The notes: generated by a model from the letters alone, not told the origin. A stretch of DNA of 64,000 nt from Flexivirga endophytica (GCF_014640635.1 NZ_BMHI01000003.1:310001-374000), one strand, 5' to 3'; positions 37,754 through 47,477 are shown, numbered from the stretch's first letter. Numbers and translations are program-made.

Positions 37754-39760
37754 TCAGGCCGGGTCGAGGGCGTTCGGGTCCGTCTCGGTCATCGCCCCTT
37801 CGAACTGCGACATGTAGAGCCGGTGATAGGCGCCCTCCGCTGCCAGCAGCGCGTCATGGTCGCCCTGCTCGACAATGTGGCCGTCCTCCATGACCAGGAT
37901 CGTGTCGGCATCGCGGATCGTCGAGAGCCGGTGTGCGATCACGAAACTCGTGCGGTCCGAGCGCAGTGCAGCCATCGCTTCCTGCAGCAACACCTCGGTG
38001 CGCGTATCGACCGACGAAGTGGCCTCGTCGAGGATCAGCATCGCCGGATCTGCCAGGAACGCCCGCGCGATGGTGATCAGCTGACGCTCGCCGACCGAAA
38101 CACCCGATCCTTCCTCGTCGATGACTGTGTCGTAACCGTCCGGCAGCGATCGCACGAAGCGGTCGACGAAAGTCGCCTCCGCCGCGGCGTGGATCTGCTC
38201 CTCGGTGGCATCCAGTCGGCCATAGGCGATGTTCTCCCGGATCGTGCCGTGGAAGAGCCAGGCGTCCTGCAGCACCATCCCGATCCGGGAGCGCAGGTCC
38301 TGCCTGCTGATCGCGGTGATGTCCTGCCCGTCGATCGTGATACGCCCGGAGTCGATCTCGTAGAAGCGCATGATCAGGTTGACCAGCGTCGTCTTGCCGG
38401 CGCCGGTCGGACCGACGATCGCGACCGTCTGGCCGGGCTCGACCGCGAGCGACAGGTCCTCGATCAGCGGCTGCTCCGGCGTGTAGCCGAAGTCGACGTG
38501 CTCGAACTCCACGGCTCCACAGGTCGGCGGCATCGGGGCGTTCTCGTCGGGGCGTTCCTCTGGCGCATCGAGCACCTCGAAGACCCGCTCAGCACTGGCG
38601 ACACCCGACTGCATCAGGTTGACCATCGAGGCCATCTGCGTCAGCGGTTGGGTGAACTGCCGCGAATACTGCACGAACGCAGTCACATTGCCCAGCGTCA
38701 TCGAGCCGTTCGCCACCTGGAGCCCGCCGAGCACACACACCACGACGTACTGCAGGTTGCCGACGAACATCATGATCGGCATCACCAGACCACTGACGAA
38801 CTGCGCTTTCCAACTGACCGTGGTGAGTTGGTCGTTCGTGCTGTCGAACGCCGCGTCGACCTCGTGCTGCCGCCCGAACACCTTCACCAGCTCGTGCCCG
38901 CTGAACGTCTCCTCGATCTGCGCGTTGAGTGCGCCGGTGTGACCCCACTGGGCGATGAAGAGCTTCTGCGAGCGCTTCATCACCTGACGGGTCACGATCA
39001 TCACGATCGGGATCGCGACCATCGCCACCAGGGTCAGCCACCAGGAGATCGTCAGCATCATCACGATGACACCGATCACCGTCAGCCCGTTGACCAACAG
39101 CTGGCTGATCGTCTGCTGCATCGACTGACCGATGTTGTCCACGTCGTTGGTCAGGCGGGACAACAGCTCACCGCGCGGCTGACCGTCCAGATAGCTCAGC
39201 GGGACCTTGTTGACCTTCGCCTCGACGTCCTTGCGCAGCGTGTTCATCGTGTCCTGGACGACCCGGTTCAGCAGGCGTGCCTGGATGAACTGGAAGACCC
39301 CCGCGAACAGGTAGAGGCAGAGCACGATCAACAGGATGCGACCGAGCGTCCCGAAGTCGATCCCGACGCCGGGCACGACGTCCATCCCGGACACCATGTC
39401 CGCGAACGTGCCCTGTCCTCGGTCCCGCAATGCCTGAACGACCTGTTGTTTGGTCTGCCCCTGCGGCAACTGCGAGCCGACCGCGCCGGAGTAGATCGTG
39501 TCGACCGCCTTGCCGAGGACCTTCGGACCGACGACGTTCAGGCCCACCGCGCCGACCGTCATCATCAGGATCACGATCAGGGTGGCCCGGTGCGGTGTCA
39601 GTCTCCCCAGCAGCCGCTTCGCGGACCCACTGAAGTCCTTGGACTTCTCCGCCATACCCAGGCCCATGTGCGGCCCGCCGCCCTGTCGGCGCATCGGCTT
39701 GGCCGGCTGCTGCTCGGTTGCCGCAGGGGCGGCTTCCTGCACGGTTGTCTTCTTCGCCAT
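37754..39760 (-). CDS. heterodimeric ABC exporter subunit (MdlB-like)
   Basis: 668 residues from ATG 39760, which has AGGAGG 7 nt upstream and overlaps the first subunit's stop. N-terminal six-helix membrane domain after an Ala/Pro-rich cytoplasmic tail; C-terminal ATPase with Walker A GPTGAGKTT, Q-loop, signature SVGERQLITIARAFL and Walker B AMLILDEATSSVDT. The signature LSGGQ is replaced by VSVGE, as happens in one half of asymmetric exporters. Pairs with the gene upstream. Confidence 0.92.
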   Translation of the reverse strand: MAKKTTVQEAAPAATEQQPAKPMRRQGGGPHMGLGMAEKSKDFSGSAKRLLGRLTPHRATLIVILMMTVGAVGLNVVGPKVLGKAVDTIYSGAVGSQLPQGQTKQQVVQALRDRGQGTFADMVSGMDVVPGVGIDFGTLGRILLIVLCLYLFAGVFQFIQARLLNRVVQDTMNTLRKDVEAKVNKVPLSYLDGQPRGELLSRLTNDVDNIGQSMQQTISQLLVNGLTVIGVIVMMLTISWWLTLVAMVAIPIVMIVTRQVMKRSQKLFIAQWGHTGALNAQIEETFSGHELVKVFGRQHEVDAAFDSTNDQLTTVSWKAQFVSGLVMPIMMFVGNLQYVVVCVLGGLQVANGSMTLGNVTAFVQYSRQFTQPLTQMASMVNLMQSGVASAERVFEVLDAPEERPDENAPMPPTCGAVEFEHVDFGYTPEQPLIEDLSLAVEPGQTVAIVGPTGAGKTTLVNLIMRFYEIDSGRITIDGQDITAISRQDLRSRIGMVLQDAWLFHGTIRENIAYGRLDATEEQIHAAAEATFVDRFVRSLPDGYDTVIDEEGSGVSVGERQLITIARAFLADPAMLILDEATSSVDTRTEVLLQEAMAALRSDRTSFVIAHRLSTIRDADTILVMEDGHIVEQGDHDALLAAEGAYHRLYMSQFEGAMTETDPNALDPA

Positions 39761-41496
39761 CACGCAGCCTCCTCTGCGGTGCCGCCCTGCGACGCGACGA
39801 TCTCGCGGTATTCCTCCGAGGACACCAGCAAGTCGTCATGGGTGCCGGCGCCGACCACGTGCCCGTCGTCGAGCACCAGGATCGTGTCGGCGTTTCGGAT
39901 CGTCGAAACGCGTTGCGCGACAATGAAAACCGTCGCCTCGCGGACGTGCGGGGCGAGCGCTTCGCGCAGTCGGCGGTCGGTGGCCAGGTCCAGTGCCGAG
40001 AACGAGTCGTCGAAGAGGTAGATCCGCGGCTGCGCGACCAGCGCTCGTGCGATGCACAATCGCTGCCGTTGGCCGCCGGACACGTTGGTCCCGCCCTGCG
40101 TCACGGCAGCCTGCAGGCCACCGTCCATCCGCTCGACGAAGTCGCGGGCCTGCGCGACCTCCAATGCCTGCCAGAGCTGTTCGTCGGTGGCGTCCGGGTT
40201 GCCGTAGCGCAGATTGCTGGCGATCGTGCCCGAGAAGAGGTATGCCTTCTGCGGGACGATGCCGATGTGGCCCCAGAGCAACTGCGGGTCGAGGTCGCGC
40301 ACGTCGACGCCGTCGATCCGGACCGTGCCCGAGGTGGTGTCGAACAGGCGCGCGATGAGCGACAGGAGCGTCGACTTGCCGGAGCCGGTCGAGCCGATGA
40401 TCGCGATCGTCTGCCCCGGCTCGGCACGCAGATCGACCGAGCGCAGCACCGGGTCGTCCGCGCCGGGATACTGCATCGTCGCGCCGTTGAGCTCGACGAC
40501 CCCGCGCACGTCGCCCGGGGTGACCGGCTTCGGCGGCGGCACCACCGACGGCTCGGTCCCGATGACCTCGGTGATCCGCTCGGCCGCGACGGACGCACGC
40601 GGGATCATCATGAACATGAAGGTCGCCATCATCACCGACATCAGGATCTGGATCAGGTAGGTCATGTATGCCGACAGCGATCCGATCTGGACCTCGCCGT
40701 CCGCGACCTGATGCGCACCGAACCACCAGACACCGATGGTCGAGAGGTTCATGACCGTGATGACCATCGGGAACATGATCATCATCAGGCTGCCGACCTT
40801 GGTGGAGATCTCGGTGAGGCTGTCGGTCGCCTCGTCGAAGCGTCGCTCCTCATACGGCTCGCGAGTGAACGCGCGAATGACGCGCACCCCGGAAAGGTGC
40901 TCGCGCATCACGCGATTGACGACATCGATGCGTTTCTGGACCAGCCGGAAACCGGGCACCATCTTGCGCACCACGGAACCGACCGCGACACCGAGCACGA
41001 TCACTGCGACAAGCACCAGCCAGGAAAGCCCGGCGTCCTGACGCAGCGCCATGATCACACCGCCGATCATCATGATCGGCGCGCCCACCATCAGCGTGCA
41101 GCTCATCAGCACCAGCGTCTGCACCTGCTGGACGTCGTTGGTGCTGCGCGTGATCAGCGACGGCGCACCGAACTGGTTCATCTCCCGCGCCGAGAACCGG
41201 CCCACCGACCGAAAGATCGCCCCACGGGTGTCCCGACCGAAGAACATCGCGATCCGCGCTCCGAAGAACGCGGCACCGATCGACCCGACGATCTGCACCA
41301 GGGAGACCGCGAGCATGATGCCGCCGGTGCTCCAGATGAAGCCGGTGTCCCCCTTGGTGACGCCCTTGTCGATGATGTCGGCATTCAAGGTCGGCAGGTA
41401 GAGATTGGCGCCGACGTTGACCAGTTGCAGCAGCACCAGCCCGAGGAGCAGTCCGCTGTATGGCGCGAGCCGCTCCCGGATCAGCTTGAAGAGCAT
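39760..41496 (-). CDS. heterodimeric ABC exporter subunit (MdlA-like)
   Basis: 578 residues with six membrane helices and an ATPase domain: Walker A GSTGSGKST, signature VSGGQRQRLCIARAL, Walker B IYLFDDSFSALD. The Walker B aspartate is followed by Asp rather than Glu, a degenerate catalytic position typical of the inactive site in heterodimeric exporters of the BmrCD/TM287-288 kind. Second gene of a TetR-ABC-ABC operon; the exported compounds are probably drugs, lipids or peptides but not known. Confidence 0.92.
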   Translation of the reverse strand: MLFKLIRERLAPYSGLLLGLVLLQLVNVGANLYLPTLNADIIDKGVTKGDTGFIWSTGGIMLAVSLVQIVGSIGAAFFGARIAMFFGRDTRGAIFRSVGRFSAREMNQFGAPSLITRSTNDVQQVQTLVLMSCTLMVGAPIMMIGGVIMALRQDAGLSWLVLVAVIVLGVAVGSVVRKMVPGFRLVQKRIDVVNRVMREHLSGVRVIRAFTREPYEERRFDEATDSLTEISTKVGSLMMIMFPMVITVMNLSTIGVWWFGAHQVADGEVQIGSLSAYMTYLIQILMSVMMATFMFMMIPRASVAAERITEVIGTEPSVVPPPKPVTPGDVRGVVELNGATMQYPGADDPVLRSVDLRAEPGQTIAIIGSTGSGKSTLLSLIARLFDTTSGTVRIDGVDVRDLDPQLLWGHIGIVPQKAYLFSGTIASNLRYGNPDATDEQLWQALEVAQARDFVERMDGGLQAAVTQGGTNVSGGQRQRLCIARALVAQPRIYLFDDSFSALDLATDRRLREALAPHVREATVFIVAQRVSTIRNADTILVLDDGHVVGAGTHDDLLVSSEEYREIVASQGGTAEEAA

Positions 41497-41522
41497 CTGT
41501 TCCCCTTGGATTCTCTGTGTTG

Positions 41523-42176
41523 TCAGTTGCTTTCGCGCGCTCCGGCGCCATAGAGGTGTGCTGGACGATTGCCTGCCGGCGCGGATACGCCATACAGGAC
41601 GGTCTGGACGATCTCCTCCGGTTGCAGGACGCGACCGTCGTTGATGTGCTTGTGACTCCCACTGAAGGTCAGCAGGTGCAGCAGTCGGGCCACCTCACGC
41701 GGCGGGAGCCGCAACTGGTCGGCATACGGGTCGAGGAGGCGCAGCACGCAGGACCCGACCTCTGCCTCCTGGCGCCGCTGGCGTTCCGGGTCACGGAACC
41801 GTTCGGGTGGTCCGACCATGCTGAAGGCGCCCATGATGTCGAAGATCTCCTGGAACCTCGCCTGCAGCAGGCGCACGAGGTCGATCATCACCGATTCCAT
41901 GCCAGCGTCGCCATCGATTTTCTCGAGGCCCTCATTCAGAGCGCGCGAGTCGAAGGTCCTGTCGAGGACGGCGTCGAAGAAGGCGTCCTTGTTGGCGAAG
42001 ACGCGGAAGATGGTGCCCTCGGCGACCCCGGCGGCCTCCGCGATCTGGCGCGTGGTCGGCAACGTATGGCGCTCCCGGATGACCTCGATCGCCGCGTGGA
42101 TCAACGCTTCTCGGCGCTCCTGCGGAGGCAGCGGCGCGGCACGCCGGCCCGCGCGGACGGTCTTCGCATCGGCCAT
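41523..42176 (-). CDS. TetR-family repressor of the ABC exporter
   Basis: 217 residues from ATG 42176, chosen over the frame from 42212 because the longer one would read through the operator. HTH at 20-65: ALIHAAIEVIRERHTLPTTRQIAEAAGVAEGTIFRVFANKDAFFDAVLDR. The helical C-terminal part is the ligand domain. It lies 26 nt upstream of the first exporter gene and just downstream of a TetR-type palindrome, so it is likely autoregulated and controls the exporter. Confidence 0.9.
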   Translation of the reverse strand: MADAKTVRAGRRAAPLPPQERREALIHAAIEVIRERHTLPTTRQIAEAAGVAEGTIFRVFANKDAFFDAVLDRTFDSRALNEGLEKIDGDAGMESVMIDLVRLLQARFQEIFDIMGAFSMVGPPERFRDPERQRRQEAEVGSCVLRLLDPYADQLRLPPREVARLLHLLTFSGSHKHINDGRVLQPEEIVQTVLYGVSAPAGNRPAHLYGAGARESN

Positions 42177-42194
42177 GACATAGGACGATAACAC

Positions 42195-42218
42195 GAATGA
42201 GTGAGCACTCACTCATTC
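42195..42218. promoter_or_regulatory. TetR operator upstream of tetR-ABC-ABC
   Basis: GAATGAGTGAG (42195-42205) and CTCACTCATTC (42208-42218) form a perfect 11-bp inverted repeat separated by CA. It contains the common TGAGTG..CACTCA TetR core. It lies 18 nt before the repressor start codon, so it should cover the promoter. Confidence 0.88.
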
Positions 42219-42237
42219 TCTTCCCGATTCATGCGAA

Positions 42238-42272
42238 CGCCGACCGCTCCCCGGAATGGAGAACGGTCGGCG
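42238..42272 (-). terminator. hairpin terminator of the osmoprotectant operon
   Basis: CGCCGACCG (42238-42246) pairs with CGGTCGGCG (42264-42272), and CTCC/GGAG extend the stem inside with an AA bulge. It lies 21 nt after the binding-protein stop, in the transcription direction of that operon. The T run on the minus strand is short, so termination strength is uncertain. Confidence 0.7.
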
Positions 42273-42293
42273 CGGGACGAGACCCGGGGGGTG

Positions 42294-43232
42294 TCAGCCC
42301 AGACCGTTGCTCGAGATGAACTGCTTGGCGACGCTCGACGCGTCCTTGTGATCGACCTGCACCTTCTTGTCCATCGCCGCGAGCTTGTCGGTGGTGAGCT
42401 TCGCCTGCACGGCGTTGATGACCGTCTGCACCTTCGTGGATGCCTTCGCCTTGCGGATCAACGGCACGACGTTGTCACTGCCGAAGACGTGCTTGGGGTC
42501 CTTCAGGATCACGAAGCCGTCGGCCTTGATCGACGGATCGGTGGTGAAGATGTTCGCGGCCTGCGCCTGGTCGTTCTTCAGCGCCTGCACGATCGCCGTC
42601 CCCTGCAGAGCTCGGAAACTCTTGGGCACCAGGTTGTACTTCTTCTTCAGGCCCTTCAGCCCCTGCTCGCGACTCTGGAACTCCGCAGGTGCCGCGAAGG
42701 TCACCTCCTTGGAGTGCTTGGCCAGGTCTCCGATCGTCTTGAGCTTCCACTTGGCGGCGGTCTCCTTGGTGACCGTGACCGTGTTGGAGTCCTCGGCCGG
42801 CGCCGAGTCGAGCACGATGTCACCGCTCGGCAGCTTCTTGGTCAGCGCGGACCGCACCGCGTCGGGCTCGGTCTGGGACGCGGACGGGTTGTAGAAGGTG
42901 AGCAGCGAGTAGGCGTATTCGGGGACGAGGTCGATCGAACCCTGTTGCAATGCCTTGAGATAGACCTCGCGGGCCCCGATCGGGTCACCGGTCGTGGCCT
43001 TGATGCCCTTCGCGTTGAGCGCTGCGGCGTAGATCTCCGCGATGAGCTGCGACTCGGGGAAGTTGGCGGCACCCACCCGGATCGTGCCGGCCTTGGCACT
43101 GCCGCTCGGCACGCCGCCGCCGGAGGCGGAGCCGCCGCCCGTGCTGAGCGGGTTGCTGCTGCCTCCACCGCAGGCGGCGAGCGCGAGCGCCGCTGCGATG
43201 CCGAGTGCGGTCGCTGAGAGTGTGCGCTTCAT
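42294..43232 (-). CDS. glycine-betaine/choline-type ABC substrate-binding lipoprotein
   Basis: 312 residues. Lipobox ALAAC (Cys21), Ser/Gly linker, then a class II binding fold of the OpuAC/OsmF family (IRVGAANFPESQLIAEIYAAAL, IDLVPEYAYSLLTFY, ANIFTTDPSIKADGFVILKD). Quaternary amines are the usual ligands, but the aromatic cage cannot be checked by eye. It is the fourth gene of an OpuC-like operon (ATPase, permease, permease, binding protein). Confidence 0.9.
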   Translation of the reverse strand: MKRTLSATALGIAAALALAACGGGSSNPLSTGGGSASGGGVPSGSAKAGTIRVGAANFPESQLIAEIYAAALNAKGIKATTGDPIGAREVYLKALQQGSIDLVPEYAYSLLTFYNPSASQTEPDAVRSALTKKLPSGDIVLDSAPAEDSNTVTVTKETAAKWKLKTIGDLAKHSKEVTFAAPAEFQSREQGLKGLKKKYNLVPKSFRALQGTAIVQALKNDQAQAANIFTTDPSIKADGFVILKDPKHVFGSDNVVPLIRKAKASTKVQTVINAVQAKLTTDKLAAMDKKVQVDHKDASSVAKQFISSNGLG

Positions 43233-43267
43233 GATGGTTTCCTCATCTCGATTGTGCGATCGGAAGT

Positions 43268-44005
43268 TCAGGCGGCGTGGGCTGATTCGACAGCCGCGGC
43301 CGCTGCTCGCTGCTTACGGCGGGACACACTCGTGGTGCGCAGACCGCCGGGCACGGTGAGTTGTTGGATGACGGCCAGGACGCCGTCGACGAGGAGCGCG
43401 AGCGCGGTGACCAGAATCGCGCCACCTGCCATCTGGGCGTAATCACTGTTGGCGAGCCCGTCGATGAGATAGCGACCGAGGCCGCCGACGCTGATCGCCG
43501 CAGCGATCGTGGCGGTGGCGATGATCTGCAGTGCCGCGCTGCGCACCCCGGAGAAGATGAGCGGCAGTGCGCAGGGCACCTCGACGTTGGCAAGCACCTG
43601 GCGGCCGGACATGCCCATGCCGTATGCCGCGTCCCGCGCGGCAGGGTCGACCTCGCTGACACCGCTGTAGGCACCGGCCAACAGCGGAGGTATGGCGAGA
43701 ATGACCAGCACGATGATGGTCGGCACGAGGTATGCCGAGTCCCCGGTGAGACGGGACACGAACCACATGGCGACCACGAAGAGCAGGCCGAGACTCGGGA
43801 TCGCCCGGAAAGCGTTGGCAACGGCGATGATCCACTTACCTTTGCCGGTGTGACCGATCAGCGCTCCGATCGGCAACGCGATCAGCGCTGCGATGAGCAG
43901 GCTCTCGCCGGAGTACTGCAGGTGCTCCAGCAACCGGTGCGTGATGCCGGTCTCGCCCTGCCAGTGCCCGCCGTCGGTCAACCATCGCCATACAGAGGTC
44001 AGCAT
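43268..44005 (-). CDS. osmoprotectant ABC transporter permease (second)
   Basis: 245 residues from ATG 44005, overlapping the first permease's stop in the TGATG pattern. Hydrophobic with six segments. EAA-like loop DPAARDAAYGMGMSGRQVLANVEVPCALPLIFSGVRSAALQ is typical of the OpuCB/OpuCD branch. The very long reading frame that includes it (to 44977) is a shadow upstream of 44005. It pairs with the 44005-44649 permease. Confidence 0.9.
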   Translation of the reverse strand: MLTSVWRWLTDGGHWQGETGITHRLLEHLQYSGESLLIAALIALPIGALIGHTGKGKWIIAVANAFRAIPSLGLLFVVAMWFVSRLTGDSAYLVPTIIVLVILAIPPLLAGAYSGVSEVDPAARDAAYGMGMSGRQVLANVEVPCALPLIFSGVRSAALQIIATATIAAAISVGGLGRYLIDGLANSDYAQMAGGAILVTALALLVDGVLAVIQQLTVPGGLRTTSVSRRKQRAAAAAVESAHAA

Positions 44006-44649
44006 CAGGACACCGCCGCCTTTTGCCACGGTGTCAGGAGCCGGGTGATCAGCTGGATCACGAGGTCGAAGATCAGCGCCAGCACCAGGCAGGCGACGAC
44101 ACCGGTCCAGACCTCCGCCCAGTAGGTGGTTTGGTAGCCGTCGGTCAGGTAGAAGCCGAGTTGCCGGATGCCGAGCAGCGCGGCGACGCTGACGATGGCG
44201 ACATTGCTCACCGCGGCGACGCGCAGTCCGGCCGAGATGACCGGCACGGCGAGCGGCAGCTCGACTCCGAAGAAGCGTCGGATCGGGGTGTAACCCATGG
44301 CGATCGCGGCTTGCGTCGTCTCCTCGGAAACGGCCCCGAGCGCGTCGGCGACGGTGCGCACCAGCAGCGCCAGTGTGTAGATCGTCATCGCGATGATGAC
44401 GTTGATCGGATCGACGATGTTGGTCTTGACGATGAGTGGCATCAGGACGAAGAGCGCGAGCGACGGGATCGTGTAGAGCAGGCTGGAGCCGCCGACGAGG
44501 ATCACCCGCAGCCACGACGCCCGGCGCGCGAGCCAGCCGAGCGGCAGCGAGATCAGCAGACCGATGACCAGAGGTAGCCCGGCGAGCCAGGCGTGCTCGA
44601 CTGCCCGACTGAGGATGTCCGACCAGTGGTCCTGGATGAAGGAGAGCAC
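44005..44649 (-). CDS. osmoprotectant ABC transporter permease (first)
   Basis: 214 residues, hydrophobic, five to six segments. The EAA loop reads EETTQAAIAMGYTPIRRFFGVELPLAVPVISAGLR, typical of OpuC permeases. It is 6 nt downstream of the ATPase gene and overlaps the second permease. It forms the membrane channel with it. Confidence 0.91.
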   Translation of the reverse strand: MLSFIQDHWSDILSRAVEHAWLAGLPLVIGLLISLPLGWLARRASWLRVILVGGSSLLYTIPSLALFVLMPLIVKTNIVDPINVIIAMTIYTLALLVRTVADALGAVSEETTQAAIAMGYTPIRRFFGVELPLAVPVISAGLRVAAVSNVAIVSVAALLGIRQLGFYLTDGYQTTYWAEVWTGVVACLVLALIFDLVIQLITRLLTPWQKAAVS

Positions 44650-44655
44650 CGGTCG

Positions 44656-45810
44656 CTACTTGTCCAACGAGAGGTCGACGTGTTCGGAGGTCTGCTGCGG
44701 CGCGATGTCGGCCTTGTCGACCTCCGGCCGCTCGGTGGCTTCGATGGCCTGCAGCACCTGATGCGCGCGAACCGTGCCGAGCAGCGTGCCGTCGTCCGCG
44801 GCGATGACGCCCCGGCGACTCGGCGACGACAACGCCGCATCGAGTGCCGAACGCAGCGGACCGGACGCCCGCGCGACCGTGCCGCCGCGATGCAACATCG
44901 CGGACTCGATCGGTGCGGCGATGACGTGCGGCTGGATCCATCCCACCGGACGGTCCTTGTCCACGACCAGCAGCCACTCGTCGTCGGTCGCCGCGCGAGC
45001 CTGCTCCGGTGTCGTGCCGAGCGGCACGGTGGCTTCCGTCGCCAACGGCAACGGCGGCGTCTCGGCGAAGGTCAGCGCGCGGTAGCCACGGTCCCGGCCG
45101 ACGAACTCAGCCACGAAGTCATCGATCGGGTGCGCCAGCAGGTATGCCGGGTCGGCCAGCTGCGCGAGCTTCCCGCCGACCCGCATCACCGCGATCTGGT
45201 CGCCGAGCTTCAGCGCCTCGTCGATGTCGTGCGTGACGAAGACGATCGTCTTGCCCAGGTCACGCTGCAGCCGCAGGAACTCGTCCTGCAACTGCTCGCG
45301 CACGACCGGGTCCACCGCACTGAACGGCTCGTCCATCAGCATCACCGGAGGGTCGGCGGCCAACGCCCTGGCGACACCCACGCGCTGCTGCTGGCCACCG
45401 GACAACTGGGACGGCCACCGGTCCGCAAAGTCGCCCGGCAGCCCGACGAGCTCGAGCACCTCACGCGCCCGCTCGCGGGCCTTGGCCTTCGGGGTGCCCA
45501 GCAGTTGCGGGACGGTGGCGACGTTGTCGACGACCCGCTTGTTGGGGAACAGGCCGGCATGCTGGATGACGTAGCCGATGCCACGACGCAGCTTCGCCGC
45601 GTTGAAGGTCTGGACGTCCTCGTCGTCGATGAGGATGTGCCCACTGGTGGGCTCGATCATCCGGTTGATCATCCGCAGGGATGTCGTCTTGCCGCACCCG
45701 GACGGCCCCACCAGGACGGTGATCTGGCCGGTCGGTGCCTCGAAGGAGAGATTGTCGACGGCTGTCGTGCCCCCGGCATACTGTTTGACCACCTGCTCGA
45801 AGCGGATCAT
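44656..45810 (-). CDS. osmoprotectant ABC transporter ATP-binding protein with CBS region
   Basis: 384 residues from ATG 45810. ATPase domain at 1-240: Walker A GPSGCGKTT, Q-loop YVIQHAGLFPNKRV, signature LSGGQQQRVGVARAL, Walker B VMLMDEPFSAVDP, H-loop VTHDIDEA. The C-terminal 130 residues form a CBS pair, as in ProV/OpuCA, where it senses ionic strength; in this copy the pair is short and its first half diverged. First gene of the importer operon. The ATP-driven uptake is probably of glycine betaine or a similar solute. Confidence 0.91.
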   Translation of the reverse strand: MIRFEQVVKQYAGGTTAVDNLSFEAPTGQITVLVGPSGCGKTTSLRMINRMIEPTSGHILIDDEDVQTFNAAKLRRGIGYVIQHAGLFPNKRVVDNVATVPQLLGTPKAKARERAREVLELVGLPGDFADRWPSQLSGGQQQRVGVARALAADPPVMLMDEPFSAVDPVVREQLQDEFLRLQRDLGKTIVFVTHDIDEALKLGDQIAVMRVGGKLAQLADPAYLLAHPIDDFVAEFVGRDRGYRALTFAETPPLPLATEATVPLGTTPEQARAATDDEWLLVVDKDRPVGWIQPHVIAAPIESAMLHRGGTVARASGPLRSALDAALSSPSRRGVIAADDGTLLGTVRAHQVLQAIEATERPEVDKADIAPQQTSEHVDLSLDK

Positions 45811-45867
45811 GGTCAACAAACGTAGTGCAGGCCACCGACAAGTGCCCGCGCCCCTGCCCGTGAAACT

Positions 45868-46518
45868 TCAGCCGAGCAGTGTCTCCTGCAGGAAGTCGGT
45901 CGTATGGCGATGCCACGCGCGCGCCTTCAAGAGCATGGCATGGGAGTCCGGCAGTTGCACGCAGCGCGCGTCGCCGCCGGCCTGCCCGATGCGTGCGGCG
46001 AGGCGAGCGGTCTTCCGCGGATCGGTGATGACGTCCTTGCGACCGTGCAGCAGCAAGGTGTGCCGGTCCAGGAACGGCGCCACGTCATACTCCTGCGGGA
46101 TCCAGGGCGCCATGCCGACGACGCTCACGATGCCGTCGGACCCGGCGAGTTCCAGTGCGACTCGGCCACCCATCGAATGACCGACCAGCGCCAGCGGCGT
46201 GCCGGGGTAGAGCTCGCGAAGCCTGGCAAGCGCCCACCGGGCGTCGCCGACCGGGGAGCGAGCGTCGTCGTTGTAGCCGCGGACGGCGTCGCGCAGCACT
46301 GCCGTCGCGACCCGTCCCTGCGCGCCGCGTTCGATGCTGCGGGCGACGGCGACCATGCGCAGGACCGGCGGGCTCGACTTGATGGTGCGCCCGAAGCCGT
46401 GCTCGGCGCCGCCGTGCAGCAGCAACGCGATCGCGTCGGGACGTCGCCGACCGTCCGGCAATGTCAGGAACGGGTGGGCGCCGTCGTGTGACGGACCCAC
46501 TTCGAAGCGCGAGGTCAT
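45868..46518 (-). CDS. alpha/beta hydrolase
   Basis: 216 residues, small alpha/beta hydrolase of the dienelactone-hydrolase or esterase type. Strand [12 protein letters not shown], nucleophile elbow LVGHSMGG, acid region in [10 protein letters not shown] and a final DSHAMLL with the catalytic His. The start ATG overlaps the stop of dcd (ATGA), so the two are coupled. The substrate is unknown. Confidence 0.83.
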   Translation of the reverse strand: MTSRFEVGPSHDGAHPFLTLPDGRRRPDAIALLLHGGAEHGFGRTIKSSPPVLRMVAVARSIERGAQGRVATAVLRDAVRGYNDDARSPVGDARWALARLRELYPGTPLALVGHSMGGRVALELAGSDGIVSVVGMAPWIPQEYDVAPFLDRHTLLLHGRKDVITDPRKTARLAARIGQAGGDARCVQLPDSHAMLLKARAWHRHTTDFLQETLLG

Positions 46519-47090
46519 ACCTGCGAGCGGTGAAAGTTGGAATAGGAGCGGCTCGCGGTCGGGCCGCGCTGGCCCTGATAGTGCGAGCCGTACTTAGCGC
46601 TGCCGTATGGGTTTTCGGCGGGACTGCTGAGCTGGAAGAAGCACAGCTGCCCGATCTTCATGCCCGGCCAGAGCTTGATCGGCAGCGTCGCGACGTTGGA
46701 CAGCTCCAAAGTGACGTGCCCGGAGAACCCCGGGTCGACGAAGCCTGCGGTCGCGTGGGTGAGCAGGCCGAGTCGACCGAGGCTCGACTTGCCTTCGACC
46801 CGCGCTGCCACGTCGTCCGGGAGCGTGACCTGCTCGTATGTCGACCCGAGCACGAACTCGCCCGGGTGCAGCACGAACGGCTCGTTCTCGTCGGTCTCGA
46901 TCAGCCGGGTCAGCTCGTCCTGCTCGGCGGCCGGGTCGATGAACGGGTACTTGTGGTTGTCGAAGAGCCGGAAATAGCGATCCATCCGTATGTCGATGCT
47001 CGACGGCTGGATCATCGACTCGTCATAGGGGTCGAGGCGCACGCGGCCGGCGTCGATCTGGGCGCGGATGTCACGATCGGAGAGCAGCAC
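46515..47090 (-). CDS. dcd: dCTP deaminase (probably with dUTPase activity)
   Basis: 191 residues from GTG 47090 (GTG-CTG-CTC-TCC-GAT, reading VLLSDRDI), the exact start and length of actinobacterial Dcd; the longer frame to 47183 is not credible. Conserved stretches: [38 protein letters not shown] and DPGFSG. In Mycobacterium tuberculosis the same type is bifunctional, converting dCTP directly to dUMP. It feeds dTMP synthesis. Overlaps the downstream hydrolase by 4 nt. Confidence 0.95.
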   Translation of the reverse strand: MLLSDRDIRAQIDAGRVRLDPYDESMIQPSSIDIRMDRYFRLFDNHKYPFIDPAAEQDELTRLIETDENEPFVLHPGEFVLGSTYEQVTLPDDVAARVEGKSSLGRLGLLTHATAGFVDPGFSGHVTLELSNVATLPIKLWPGMKIGQLCFFQLSSPAENPYGSAKYGSHYQGQRGPTASRSYSNFHRSQV

Positions 47091-47210
47091 GAAGGTCACG
47101 GTACCGGGAAGTTGGTTCAGCACAGGGCACAGGAGGCTTGTTCTGCGTTGGTCCTGCAGGGAGCTTGCGACCAGCAACACCAACGCAGCACGAACCTCTC
47201 GGGCGGGCCG

Positions 47211-47241
47211 TTGCGCCGGCGCTGCACTGCTGGGTTAGACT
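47211..47241 (+). promoter_or_regulatory. candidate promoter of tRNA-Gly
   Basis: TTGCGC (47211-47216) and TAGACT (47236-47241) are 19 nt apart and the -10 ends 57 nt before the tRNA. The -35 is 4 of 6 to consensus; spacing is on the long side. The candidate is supported by position only. Confidence 0.35.
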
Positions 47242-47298
47242 CCTGCCGGTCCGAAATCGTGTCTCACATCGTCTGCGGTGAGCGGGATTTCGCGGCAC

Positions 47299-47369
47299 GC
47301 GAGTGTAGTTCAATGGTAGAACATCAGCTTCCCAAGCTGAATACGCGAGTTCGATTCTCGTCACTCGCT
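47299..47369 (+). tRNA. tRNA-Gly(CCC)
   Basis: Acceptor GCGAGTG (47299-47305) with CACTCGC (47362-47368), discriminator T47369. The anticodon stem TCAGC/GCTGA encloses loop TTCCCAA, giving anticodon CCC. The T-arm contains GAGTTCGATTCTC. CCA is not encoded. Decodes GGG. Confidence 0.95.
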
Positions 47370-47477
47370 CTTCCTCCTTCTTGTTCGGCTCCGCCGGACC
47401 GACGCAAATTGCGAGAAGCACTGAAACGGGCGGTCGCCGAGAACCACGGCGGGTATCAGCGGCGTAGGTTCGTCGAC

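Noticed and set aside
43268-44977. A 569-codon open frame on the minus strand spanning two permease genes
   Set aside because: Only the part below 44005 has the hydrophobic OpuC permease pattern. The upstream part is Arg/Ala/Gly-rich shadow reading of the first permease and ATPase genes, typical of high-GC DNA.
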